The notes beneath the pieces were generated by a model, which ran no database searches, was not told the DNA's origin, and saw only the letters and a program-made list of their open reading frames with translations. A DNA stretch of 37,799 nucleotides from UBA1140 sp964573285 (GTDB lineage Bacteria > Campylobacterota > Campylobacteria > Campylobacterales > Sulfurovaceae), in NCBI GenBank assembly GCA_964573285.1, contig CAZNJD010000078.1, forward strand, positions 1-37,799, in the 5' to 3' direction. Position numbers and translations under genes: made by a program. Position 1 is the first letter of the stretch; each line of letters starts with the position of its first letter. Of this stretch, positions 16,003 to 23,529 are shown piece after piece.

Positions 16003-18396
16003 ATGCAACTTAGTAATTACGAAGCATTTCCAACTCAACTACCTATTATTATAGAAGATAATCTTTTTCTATATCCATTTATGATAAGCCCTATCTTTTT
16101 AAGTAAAAAAGAGGATATAGATGCCGCATCATTTGCAATAGAGAAAAATTCTCTACTTTTTTTGACTACTACCAAAGATGGATTTGAAAATTTAAGAGAT
16201 AAGGATAGTCTGCATACTATTGGAGTAATTGGCTCTATTATGAGAAAAGTACATATGCCAGATGGTAGAGTCAAAATACTTTTTCAGGGTTTAGCAAAAG
16301 GTGAAATTATCTCTTCTATAGAAGATGTTACTATAGATGATGAGATATTATTTCAAACTTCTATGATAAATCTTATTGAGAATAAGCCATATAAGGAGTT
16401 AAAAGTTAATGCACTTATAGGTGTATTAAATGAAAAGCTACAACAACTCTCCAAAATTCAAAATTATATACCTGCTGATTTACTTAAAACTATCTCTGAA
16501 ACAGATGAACCATATCGTATTGCTGATTTGGTAGCATCAATACTTAAAATATCAAAAACAGACTCTTATGAGATATATAAAGAACAGAATATAGAAGAGC
16601 GACTTATGCAACTAATAGATATTATAATTAGTGAGATTGAGTCTGCTAGAGTAGAAAAAGAGATAAGAAATAAAGTCCATACTAAAATAGAACAGAGCAA
16701 TAAAGAGTATTTCTTAAAAGAGCAGATAAAAGAGATAAACAAAGAGTTAGGAGCAGATACACAAAGAGAAGAGGAGATAGAAGAGTTTCGTAAAAAGCTC
16801 GAAGAGATAAAACCTCATATCAATGAAGATGCGTATAAAGAGGTATCCAAACAGCTTGATAGATTTGCTCGAATGCATCCTGATAGTGGTGATGCTCAAC
16901 AGATACATACCTATTTGGAGTGGATATTTGAGTTACCCTTTGGAACACTTACAAGCAAAAGCTTAAAAGTATCTGATGTCAAAAGAGAGTTAGATAATGA
17001 CCACTTCTCTCTAATCAAGCCTAAGGAGAGAATTGTAGAGTTTTTTTCAGTAAGAGAGTTGGCAAATCTTAGAGGTGTATCATTAGATAAAAGTTCAGGA
17101 GCAATTTTATGTTTTTGGGGACCTCCAGGGGTTGGTAAAACCTCTTTGGCAAACTCTATTGCTAATGCATTAGGCAGACCATTAGTTCGTATAGCATTAG
17201 GTGGGCTAGAAGATGTTAATGAGCTTAGAGGTCATAGACGAACTTATGTTGGTGCAATGCCAGGGCGAATAGTTCAAGGTCTCATAGATGCTAAAAGTAT
17301 GGACCCTGTTGTAGTACTTGATGAGGTGGATAAAGTAGGTCAAAATCATCGCGGCGACCCAACAGCTGTTCTATTGGAGATACTTGACCCTGAACAAAAT
17401 GTTGAGTATAGAGATTATTATCTTAACTTCAATATAGATTTAAGCAATGCTATATTTATAGCTACAGCCAATGATTTAGGAGGAATTCCAGCTCCACTTA
17501 GAGATAGAATGGAGTTTATAGATGTTAATTCATATACTCCAGATGAGAAACTAGAGATAGCCAAGCAGTATCTAATACCACAAGAGTTAAAAAAACATGC
17601 TCTTAAAGTAGAAGAGTTTGAGCTTACAGATAAAGCTCTAAAGTTACTTATAGATGAATACACACGAGAGCCAGGTGTAAGAGGTTTGCGTCGAAAAATT
17701 GCAGGATTAATGAGAAAAGTGGCTACGAAAATGCTAATAGATGCAGAATTAGAAAAAATATCTATAGATATAGATGATTTACCTGAATATGCAGACAAAA
17801 AGGTATTTGAGGTATCACAGATAGATAAAATACCTCTTATTGGTGTAGTTAATGGTTTAGCCTGGACAGCAGTTGGTGGAGATATGCTCAAAATTGAAGC
17901 TATCAAAATCAAAGGTAAAGGGCTAGTTAAACTTACAGGAAGTTTAGGTGATGTGATGAAAGAGTCAGCTTATATTGCTTTTTCTGTAGTCAAAATCTTG
18001 ATAGATAATAATAAGTTAGCTGTAACCCAAGAGGATATTTACAAAAAATATGATTTACATATCCATGTACCAGAAGGTGCAACACCCAAAGATGGACCAA
18101 GTGCTGGTATTACTATGGCAGTAGCCATAGCCTCAATATTATCTGAAAAGAGGATAGATAACAGAGTAGCAATGACAGGAGAGCTAACTTTGACTGGAAA
18201 AGTATTGCCAATTGGAGGACTAAAAGAGAAACTAATAGCAGCTTATAAAGCAGGAGTAACTAAAGTAATAATCCCTCAAAAGAATTTTGATAGAGATATA
18301 GAAGATATACCTATAGAAGTACTTCATGCTATTAAGATAGTACCTGTAATAAGTATTGATGAGGTGCTATCAGAGGTATTGTTATCTTCTAATTAG
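16003..18396 (+). CDS. lon: ATP-dependent protease Lon
   Basis: A 797-residue LonA protease. The N-terminal substrate-binding domain begins at about residue 8 (AFPTQLPIIIEDNLFLYPF) and is followed by a coiled-coil (about 190-270). The AAA+ module has Walker A GPPGVGKT at 373-380 and Walker B VVVLDEVDKVG. The proteolytic domain has the Ser-Lys dyad Ser700 (PKDGPSAG) and Lys743 (GGLKEKL), 43 residues apart as in E. coli. It degrades misfolded and regulatory proteins in the cytoplasm. AAAGGA precedes the ATG, 13 bases after bamD, so cotranscription is likely. No terminator is obvious after the stop. Confidence 0.97.
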   Translation: MQLSNYEAFPTQLPIIIEDNLFLYPFMISPIFLSKKEDIDAASFAIEKNSLLFLTTTKDGFENLRDKDSLHTIGVIGSIMRKVHMPDGRVKILFQGLAKGEIISSIEDVTIDDEILFQTSMINLIENKPYKELKVNALIGVLNEKLQQLSKIQNYIPADLLKTISETDEPYRIADLVASILKISKTDSYEIYKEQNIEERLMQLIDIIISEIESARVEKEIRNKVHTKIEQSNKEYFLKEQIKEINKELGADTQREEEIEEFRKKLEEIKPHINEDAYKEVSKQLDRFARMHPDSGDAQQIHTYLEWIFELPFGTLTSKSLKVSDVKRELDNDHFSLIKPKERIVEFFSVRELANLRGVSLDKSSGAILCFWGPPGVGKTSLANSIANALGRPLVRIALGGLEDVNELRGHRRTYVGAMPGRIVQGLIDAKSMDPVVVLDEVDKVGQNHRGDPTAVLLEILDPEQNVEYRDYYLNFNIDLSNAIFIATANDLGGIPAPLRDRMEFIDVNSYTPDEKLEIAKQYLIPQELKKHALKVEEFELTDKALKLLIDEYTREPGVRGLRRKIAGLMRKVATKMLIDAELEKISIDIDDLPEYADKKVFEVSQIDKIPLIGVVNGLAWTAVGGDMLKIEAIKIKGKGLVKLTGSLGDVMKESAYIAFSVVKILIDNNKLAVTQEDIYKKYDLHIHVPEGATPKDGPSAGITMAVAIASILSEKRIDNRVAMTGELTLTGKVLPIGGLKEKLIAAYKAGVTKVIIPQKNFDRDIEDIPIEVLHAIKIVPVISIDEVLSEVLLSSN

Positions 18397-18518
18397 AACT
18401 ATTGATTATTATATCTCTATTATATTTAAATATAGAATGGTAGAACCTATGGTAATAATGATTTTTGTTTTTCTCATTTATGGTTTCTTTTTTACAAATT
18501 ATAACATAATAAGTGATA

Positions 18519-18524
18519 TATAAT
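18519..18524 (+). promoter_or_regulatory. -10 element of the alpha ribosomal operon promoter
   Basis: TATAAT within GTGATATATAAT, preceded by a T/A-rich periodic stretch as usual for epsilon sigma-70 promoters. Transcription would start near 18531, leaving a leader of about 150 bases before rpmJ. Confidence 0.6.
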
Positions 18525-18530
18525 CAAAAG

Positions 18531-18684
18531 TTAGTTAAAATTCGCGACCTAAATTTAGGTTTAGGATACTGCGTGAAGAATTTTTATATAACATGCACCG
18601 ATTATATAAGAGTTGGTTTGAACCATAACATCGGTTAACCAGACGCAATATTAGGTGCAAAAAAACACACACTAGGAGTAACCA
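18531..18684 (+). promoter_or_regulatory. Structured 5' leader of the alpha ribosomal operon (candidate autoregulatory RNA)
   Basis: The untranslated leader before rpmJ is rich in complementary segments. ACCTAAATTTAGGT (18547-18560) is a perfect palindrome. GCGT (18571-18574) pairs with ACGC (18643-18646). ACCGAT (18597-18602) pairs with ATCGGT (18630-18635). TGGT/ACCA with a TTGA loop (18614-18625) sits inside. TGCACC (18594-18599) can instead pair with GGTGCA (18654-18659), excluding the ACCGAT helix. The ribosome binding site GGAG (18675-18678) is 6 bases before rpmJ. In E. coli, ribosomal protein S4 represses the alpha operon through a leader pseudoknot. A similar role here is an inference. 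Confidence 0.5.
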
Positions 18685-18798
18685 ATGAAGGTTAGACCAT
18701 CAGTAAAAAAAATGTGTGATGATTGCAAAGTAATCAAACGAAAAGGTATCGTTAGAGTAATCTGCAAAAATCCAAAACACAAACAAAGACAAGGATAA
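18685..18798 (+). CDS. rpmJ: 50S ribosomal protein L36
   Basis: A 37-residue protein beginning MKVRPSVKKMC and ending KHKQRQG, the full family length. The zinc-binding set Cys11, Cys14, Cys27 and His32 is complete, so this is the zinc-ribbon type. GGAG lies 6 bases upstream. It is the first gene of the alpha operon, two bases before rpsM, as in other Campylobacterota. Confidence 0.97.
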   Translation: MKVRPSVKKMCDDCKVIKRKGIVRVICKNPKHKQRQG

Positions 18799-18800
18799 GC

Positions 18801-19163
18801 ATGGCACGGATTTCAGGTGTTGATTTACCTAAAAAAAAGAGAATTGAGTATGGACTTACTTATATATTTGGTATAGGTTTGCATACATCAAGAAAAATTC
18901 TTGATGCAACTGGTGTTGATTATAACACTAGAGTATATGAGCTAACAGATGCACAAGCAGCGTTAATTCGTAACGAAATTCAAGAGAATTTTATGGTTGA
19001 GGGTGACCTTAGAAAAAAAGTTACTATGGATATTAAAGGTCTTATGGATTTAGGTTCTTATAGAGGACTTAGACATAGAAGAGGACTTCCATGTAGAGGT
19101 CAAAAGACTAAAACAAATGCTAGAACTCGTAAGGGTAAAAGAAAAACTGTTGGTGCAGCATAA
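18801..19163 (+). CDS. rpsM: 30S ribosomal protein S13
   Basis: A 120-residue protein of the small-subunit head, contacting 16S rRNA and the P-site tRNA. Typical segments are MARISGVDLPKKKRIE, the helix-hairpin-helix-like YIFGIG, and the basic tail GLRHRRGLPCRGQKTKTNAR. It is in the conserved order rpmJ-rpsM-rpsK-rpsD-rpoA-rplQ, 14 bases before rpsK. Confidence 0.98.
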   Translation: MARISGVDLPKKKRIEYGLTYIFGIGLHTSRKILDATGVDYNTRVYELTDAQAALIRNEIQENFMVEGDLRKKVTMDIKGLMDLGSYRGLRHRRGLPCRGQKTKTNARTRKGKRKTVGAA

Positions 19164-19177
19164 GAAGGTAATAATAA

Positions 19178-19552
19178 ATGGCTAAGAAAAAAGCAAAAAA
19201 GAATATTGCTAAAGGTGTAGTATATGTTGCTGCTACTTTTAACAATACAGTAATTACAGTAACTGACGAAATGGGAAATGTTCTTGCGTGGAGTTCTGCA
19301 GGTGCTTTAGGATTTAAAGGAAGCAAAAAATCAACTCCATTTGCAGCTACTGAAGCAGTTGCAGATGCTATGAAAAAAGCAATGGAGAATGGTATTAAAG
19401 AGGTTGGTATTAAGGTTCAAGGTCCAGGTTCTGGTAGAGATACAGCTGTTAAGTCAATTGGTGCAACTGAAGGTATTAGAGTAACTTGGTTAAAAGATAT
19501 TACTCCATTACCTCATAATGGTTGTCGTCCTCCTAAGCAGAGAAGAGTTTAA
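19178..19552 (+). CDS. rpsK: 30S ribosomal protein S11
   Basis: A 124-residue platform protein of the small subunit. The signatures AATFNNTVITVTDEMGN, SAGALGFKGSKKSTPFAA and GPGSGRDTAVKSI are all present, and the C-terminus PHNGCRPPKQRRV is the standard ending. It lies in the alpha operon between rpsM and rpsD. Confidence 0.98.
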   Translation: MAKKKAKKNIAKGVVYVAATFNNTVITVTDEMGNVLAWSSAGALGFKGSKKSTPFAATEAVADAMKKAMENGIKEVGIKVQGPGSGRDTAVKSIGATEGIRVTWLKDITPLPHNGCRPPKQRRV

Positions 19553-19592
19553 TAAAACTCATAATTAAATAGAATAATTTAAAGGTAATATA

Positions 19593-20219
19593 ATGGCAAG
19601 ATATAGAGGTCCAGTTGAAAAACTAGAGCGAAGACTTGGTGTTGATCTCGGCTTAAAAGGTGAGAGAAGACTAGCAGGAAAATCAGCTTTAGAAAAGAGA
19701 CCATACCCACCAGGGCAACATGGTCAAAGAAGAACAAAGATTAGCGAATATGGTCTTCAACTTCAAGAGAAACAAAAAGCTAAATTTATGTATGGTGTAA
19801 GTGAAAAGCAGTTTAGAGCTTTATTTGTTGAAGCTAACAGAAGAGAGGGTAATACAGGAGCAATCCTTATTCAACTATTAGAACAGAGATTTGATAATGT
19901 AGTTTATAGAATGGGCTTTGCAACTACAAGAAGATTTGCAAGACAACTTGTAAATCATGGGCATATTACTGTTGATGGGAAGAAAGTTGATATTCCATCA
20001 TTTAGAGTAAAAGCTGGTCAAAAAATTGAAGTTAAAGAGAAAAGTAAAACAAATGCTCAAGTAGTAAGAGCTATGGAACTTACTAATCAAACTGGTATGG
20101 TTGAGTGGGTAGATGTTGAAAAAGATAAACTTTTTGGTATTTTTAGTAGAGTTCCAAATAGAGAAGAGATTTCAATCCCTGTTGAAGAGAGACTAATCGT
20201 TGAGCTTTACTCTAAATAG
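19593..20219 (+). CDS. rpsD: 30S ribosomal protein S4
   Basis: A 208-residue primary 16S rRNA-binding protein. The N-terminus MARYRGPVEKLERRLG is of the zinc-free type, with no Cys cluster. The S4 RNA-binding domain (about residues 97-160) shows RFDNVVYRMGFATTRRFARQ, then LVNHGHITVDGKKVDIPSF. In E. coli S4 is the repressor of the alpha operon, which makes it the natural candidate to bind the leader at 18531-18684. It is 40 bases after rpsK and 26 bases before rpoA. Confidence 0.98.
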   Translation: MARYRGPVEKLERRLGVDLGLKGERRLAGKSALEKRPYPPGQHGQRRTKISEYGLQLQEKQKAKFMYGVSEKQFRALFVEANRREGNTGAILIQLLEQRFDNVVYRMGFATTRRFARQLVNHGHITVDGKKVDIPSFRVKAGQKIEVKEKSKTNAQVVRAMELTNQTGMVEWVDVEKDKLFGIFSRVPNREEISIPVEERLIVELYSK

Positions 20220-20245
20220 TAAAGTATAGGTAATAAAGGCAAAAA

Positions 20246-21262
20246 ATGAAAAAAATTAAAGTAACACCATCACTTCCTGAAATCGTTGAGGTTAATGAGA
20301 TTGGTGAGAATAGAAGTGAAGTTATTGCCTACCCTTTTGAGAGTGGTTATGCTATTACTCTTGCTCATCCATTAAGAAGACTTATTTTAGGCTCTTCAGT
20401 GGGTTATGCACCTATATCTGTCAAGATTGAAGGTGCTGCTCATGAGTTTGATAGTGTTCGTGGAATGCATGAAGATGTAGCTGTATTTATTATTAATCTT
20501 AAAAATATTAGATTTAAACTACCCCAAGGTGTCCAAAAAGCTGAATTGAGTTATAAATTTGCAGGTACTAGAAATATTACAGCTGCTGATTTGATAAATA
20601 ATGAAGTTGAAGTAGTAAATCCTGACTCATTTTTAGCGACACTTAATGAAGATGCAAAACTTAACTTTACAGTAGTTGTTGCACAAGGTTTAGGTTATGT
20701 TCAAAGTGAAGACCTCAGAGATGAAGTTGATAGTGATGCTATTGCATTAGATGCTTTCTTTACTCCTGTCAAAAAAGCAAATTATGAGATAGGTAATGTC
20801 TTAGTTGAAGATAATCCAAATTATGAAAAGATTACTTTTGATATAGAAACAGATGGTCAAATCTCTCCTGTTGATGCTTTTACAAATGCATTAGAGACGA
20901 TGTATAAGCAGTTATCTGTTTTTAATGGTGTTTTGGATGTTGAGATAAATGCAACACCAGTTAAGAGAACAACTGATGACAGTGAGATTAAACCTTATCT
21001 CGAACAGATAGATTCATTGGGATTGAGTGCTAGGTCATTTAACTCTTTGGATCGTTCTGGAATTAAATATGTAGGTGAACTTGTGCTTATGAGTGCAAAT
21101 GAGGTCAAAAATATTAAAAATCTTGGTAAAAAATCATTAGATGAGATAGCTGAATGTTTAGAAAATTTAGGTTATGGCGAAGATTTTGAGTTGCCAGATG
21201 GAACGAGAGCTAATCTTGTTAAAAAAATTGAGCAATTAAAAGAAAGCTCAGCAGAAGAATAA
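20246..21262 (+). CDS. rpoA: RNA polymerase alpha subunit
   Basis: A 338-residue alpha subunit. The N-terminal dimerisation domain contains ITLAHPLRRLILGSSVGYAP and EFDSVRGMHEDVAVFIINLK. The C-terminal domain (about 255-325), with LGLSARSFNSLDRSGIKYVG and the helix-hairpin-helix KNIKNLGKKSLDEI, contacts UP elements and activators. The length is normal for Campylobacterota. It lies in the alpha operon before rplQ (12-base gap). Confidence 0.98.
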   Translation: MKKIKVTPSLPEIVEVNEIGENRSEVIAYPFESGYAITLAHPLRRLILGSSVGYAPISVKIEGAAHEFDSVRGMHEDVAVFIINLKNIRFKLPQGVQKAELSYKFAGTRNITAADLINNEVEVVNPDSFLATLNEDAKLNFTVVVAQGLGYVQSEDLRDEVDSDAIALDAFFTPVKKANYEIGNVLVEDNPNYEKITFDIETDGQISPVDAFTNALETMYKQLSVFNGVLDVEINATPVKRTTDDSEIKPYLEQIDSLGLSARSFNSLDRSGIKYVGELVLMSANEVKNIKNLGKKSLDEIAECLENLGYGEDFELPDGTRANLVKKIEQLKESSAEE

Positions 21263-21274
21263 AGGAAAAGACAG

Positions 21275-21622
21275 ATGAGACATAAGCACGGATATCGACG
21301 ATTGAGTAGAACTTCTGCTCATAGAACAGCCTTACTTAAAAATCTCTCTATTGCTCTGATTAAAAGTGGAAGAATAGAAACTACACTTCCAAAAGCAAAA
21401 GAGCTTAGCAGACATTTTGAAAAACTTATTACAAAAGCATCAAGTGGAGAAAATGCACATAGAGCAGTTTTTGCACTCTTGCAAGATAAAGTTTGTACAA
21501 ATAAAATTGTAACAGAAATTGCACCAGATTATACCCAACGAAATGGTGGATATACACGAATTATTAAAACGCGTAACCGTAGAGGTGATGCAGCTCCAAT
21601 GGCAATTATTGAACTAGTATAA
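21275..21622 (+). CDS. rplQ: 50S ribosomal protein L17
   Basis: A 115-residue large-subunit protein. The start MRHKHGYRRLSRTSAHRTAL and the C-terminal RNGGYTRIIKTRNRRGDAAPMAIIEL are family signatures. It is the last gene of the alpha operon; a hairpin terminator begins 9 bases after its stop. Confidence 0.98.
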   Translation: MRHKHGYRRLSRTSAHRTALLKNLSIALIKSGRIETTLPKAKELSRHFEKLITKASSGENAHRAVFALLQDKVCTNKIVTEIAPDYTQRNGGYTRIIKTRNRRGDAAPMAIIELV

Positions 21623-21630
21623 TTGTTTGA

Positions 21631-21654
21631 GGGGTTAGGTTCTTATCTAACCCC
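21631..21654 (+). terminator. Terminator hairpin of the alpha operon
   Basis: GGGGTTAG (21631-21638) and CTAACCCC (21647-21654) form a perfect 8-bp stem with an 8-base loop, 9 bases after rplQ. A T-rich region follows only after about 20 bases, so the U-tract is not ideal. Confidence 0.75.
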
Positions 21655-21873
21655 ATACTCTTCGAAAAATTAGATTTCTTACTTCTTTTTATTTTTTCTT
21701 TAAAATACAAATTATATTAATATTTTTATTTTTAATTTATTTTGTGATAAAATGTGATGGTTTAACTTTAGTTTAAAAATTTATTTATTATAATTATAAA
21801 TATTAATTAGATGTATTAAGGGGGCATTAATATAATAAAACATATGGTAGTAGTATATCACAGGAGGCAAGAA

Positions 21874-21981
21874 ATGTTAGTTGGAACTATAGGAGTTGTT
21901 ATGATATTAATATCATTATTTATGTTATTTAAACCAAAGAGACAAGTACCAGGGATAGGTATTAGTGTAGTAAAACTTTAA
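21874..21981 (+). CDS. Small single-pass membrane protein of 35 residues
   Basis: A short open frame with a very good ribosome binding site (AGGAGG, 21862-21867, seven bases before ATG). It encodes 35 residues: a hydrophobic helix (LVGTIGVVMILISLFMLF, residues 2-19) followed by a basic, Pro/Gly-containing tail (KPKRQVPGIGISVVKL). The pattern suggests an inner-membrane microprotein with its positive tail in the cytoplasm. An in-frame ATG at 21844 would add ten residues but would read through the ribosome binding site. Possible -10 sequence TATAAT at 21789-21794. It lies alone between the alpha operon terminator and a convergent DUF2062 gene. The family is not recognised. Confidence 0.65.
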   Translation: MLVGTIGVVMILISLFMLFKPKRQVPGIGISVVKL

Positions 21982-21982
21982 T

Positions 21983-22477
21983 TTAACAATTAAATTTATG
22001 TGGTTTCTCTTTTTGTACAGATAGTATCCATAGTCTATTTATAATAAAATAGACTAAAGCTGAAACAAAAATAGAATAAGGTATAGTTCCTATATAAAGA
22101 GGTACTAAAATATTGTCCCAATTATCACTAAACCAAGTGAGTGTAAGTTCAATATTCTCTAGTCCATCTCGACCTAATATAAAATTGCCAGTTTGATACT
22201 CCATATAGTACATAAATGGCATAGTTAGGGGATTACTGAGCCATACCATAGATATAGCAATAGGTACATTAAATTTTAAAAATGGAGTTATAGCAAGAAC
22301 GGCTAACATCTGCATAGGCATAGGGATAAATCCCCAAAATAGACCTATAAAGATACCTCTTGTTATAGATTTTCGGTTAATAGATAGATACTCTCTTGGT
22401 ATTTTATATTTTTTAATAAATTGGTCTATTTTCCCATTTAAGCGTCTTTTTTTAAATATTTTTCTAACCATTTGCAT
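21983..22477 (-). CDS. DUF2062 domain membrane protein
   Basis: A protein of up to 164 residues with the DUF2062 pattern: SITRGIFIGLFWGFIPMPMQM, then AVLAITPFLKFNVPIAISMVWLSNPLTMPFMYYMEY, and a final hydrophobic segment IPYSIFVSALVYFIINRLW. Three or four membrane segments are likely, with a basic cytoplasmic N-terminus (RKIFKKRRLNGK). The molecular function of this family is not established. The true start may be the second Met (22471), because TTGGA lies six bases before it. It is convergent with the 35-residue protein (one base between the two stop codons) and divergent from nfu. Confidence 0.85.
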   Translation of the reverse strand: MQMVRKIFKKRRLNGKIDQFIKKYKIPREYLSINRKSITRGIFIGLFWGFIPMPMQMLAVLAITPFLKFNVPIAISMVWLSNPLTMPFMYYMEYQTGNFILGRDGLENIELTLTWFSDNWDNILVPLYIGTIPYSIFVSALVYFIINRLWILSVQKEKPHKFNC

Positions 22478-22590
22478 TCCAATTGTTTTGTTTTGGTATA
22501 TTGTAATCTCATAATCTTTATAGATTATTGAAAGATAAGTATAATTATTGGATAATATCTATATATATATAATAAAGTAGCGTTACTCTC

Positions 22591-22619
22591 TTGACAAAGT
22601 AGAAATTATTATGTATAAA
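22591..22619 (+). promoter_or_regulatory. Sigma-70 promoter of the nfu-TPR-murE operon
   Basis: A consensus -35 TTGACA (22591-22596), a 17-base spacer and -10 TATAAA (22614-22619), 31 bases before the nfu GTG start. A full TTGACA is unusual in Campylobacterota, where the -35 is often degenerate. Confidence 0.7.
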
Positions 22620-22650
22620 TAGAATAATTAAATTAATTAAGGATAAGTAA

Positions 22651-22929
22651 GTGCTTCCATTTACAGATGAAGAGTTAAAACCTATAGTAACAGACCTTTT
22701 AGATAAAGCAGCTGTTTGGATTAAAAAAGATGGTGGAGATGTCAAGCTAATTGATATTAAGAATGGAGTTATTTTTGTACAACTTCAAGGTGCATGTGTA
22801 GGTTGTGGTAGTTCAGGAACTACTATTAAATTTGGTATTGAAAAAGAGATGAAAACTATGATACATCCAAACATTACCGTAATGAATGTTCCCCATGGAT
22901 GGGAAGATAAACTAGACCAATTAGGATAA
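22651..22929 (+). CDS. NifU-like C-terminal-domain Fe-S cluster carrier (Nfu type)
   Basis: A 92-residue stand-alone NifU C-terminal domain that carries and delivers Fe-S clusters in the cytoplasm. The conserved CxxC is Cys49/Cys52 in LQGACVGCGSSGTTIKFGIE. The preceding region (DKAAVWIKKDGGDVKLIDI) matches the family. Translation starts with GTG at 22651, supported by AAGGA at 22640-22644. It is followed after 3 bases by the TPR-like gene and then murE, the same order as in Campylobacter. Confidence 0.93.
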   Translation: MLPFTDEELKPIVTDLLDKAAVWIKKDGGDVKLIDIKNGVIFVQLQGACVGCGSSGTTIKFGIEKEMKTMIHPNITVMNVPHGWEDKLDQLG

Positions 22930-22932
22930 GAG

Positions 22933-23517
22933 ATGAGAAAAGTAAGTATCACTAGATTATTAAATAGAGCAGAGGAACAATTTTCTTCAGGGGAATATAT
23001 TAGTGCTATGACAAGTTATGGACTACTACTAAGAGATTACCCAATGCATAATGATGCTAAGATAGGTGCTTTTCTCTGTGACATTGGAATGGAAAATGAT
23101 GAAGAGGCTCAAGCTCTATATGACTATTATCAGATTATTAAAACAGAACAAGATAATGCTAGTGAAGCTATGATTAATCTTATCTCTACACTAGATAGTA
23201 CCAAAGACCAAATAGGACAACTTCTAGCACCAAAAGAGGATAAGATAGATTATCAAGATGGAATTGGATATAGAGATTTTTTACAGTTTATAGATGATAG
23301 AGGCGATTTTAGTAGGGCTTTTGAAGATGTAATGTTTTCTACGAGAGTTATTCTTAAAGGCAAAGAGGAGTATATTGACTTTATTTCTCAATTGATTGAT
23401 AAAGGACAAAATGAATTAGCTGAACAGTTTTTGGACTCAATGAGTAGTACCTTTGGAAAAAGTCAAGATATATATGAACTCTATTATAAATTAGACCCAA
23501 AAAATAAAAAAAAATAA
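22933..23517 (+). CDS. TPR-like helical protein, conserved hypothetical
   Basis: A 194-residue soluble helical protein. The first part looks like a TPR pair (RLLNRAEEQFSSGEYISAM, then TSYGLLLRDYPMHNDAKIGAFLCDIG). A second helical part, IDFISQLIDKGQNELAEQFLDSM, is near the C-terminus. It ends in a Lys-rich tail. It lies between nfu (3 bases) and murE (12 bases), the same neighbours as a hypothetical gene in Campylobacter jejuni. Function unknown; a protein-interaction role is inferred from the TPR character. Confidence 0.8.
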   Translation: MRKVSITRLLNRAEEQFSSGEYISAMTSYGLLLRDYPMHNDAKIGAFLCDIGMENDEEAQALYDYYQIIKTEQDNASEAMINLISTLDSTKDQIGQLLAPKEDKIDYQDGIGYRDFLQFIDDRGDFSRAFEDVMFSTRVILKGKEEYIDFISQLIDKGQNELAEQFLDSMSSTFGKSQDIYELYYKLDPKNKKK

Positions 23518-23529
23518 AAAAAGAATAAA

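Noticed and set aside
17418..17912. Minus-strand frame of 164 codons inside lon
   Set aside because: It is Ser/Ile-rich with no start signal and lies opposite conserved Lon sequence, which explains the open frame.
18421..18434. Perfect AT-only palindrome TATATTTAAATATA after lon
   Set aside because: An all-AT palindrome is weak as a terminator or operator and is expected by chance in DNA this AT-rich.
18463..18524. Tiny plus-strand frame starting ATGATTTTTG upstream of the alpha operon
   Set aside because: It has no ribosome binding site, encodes about 22 residues of low complexity and runs through the -10 element.
22511..22528. Inverted repeat ATAATC/GATTAT upstream of the DUF2062 gene
   Set aside because: The six-base AT-rich arms are too short to support a terminator or regulatory call.
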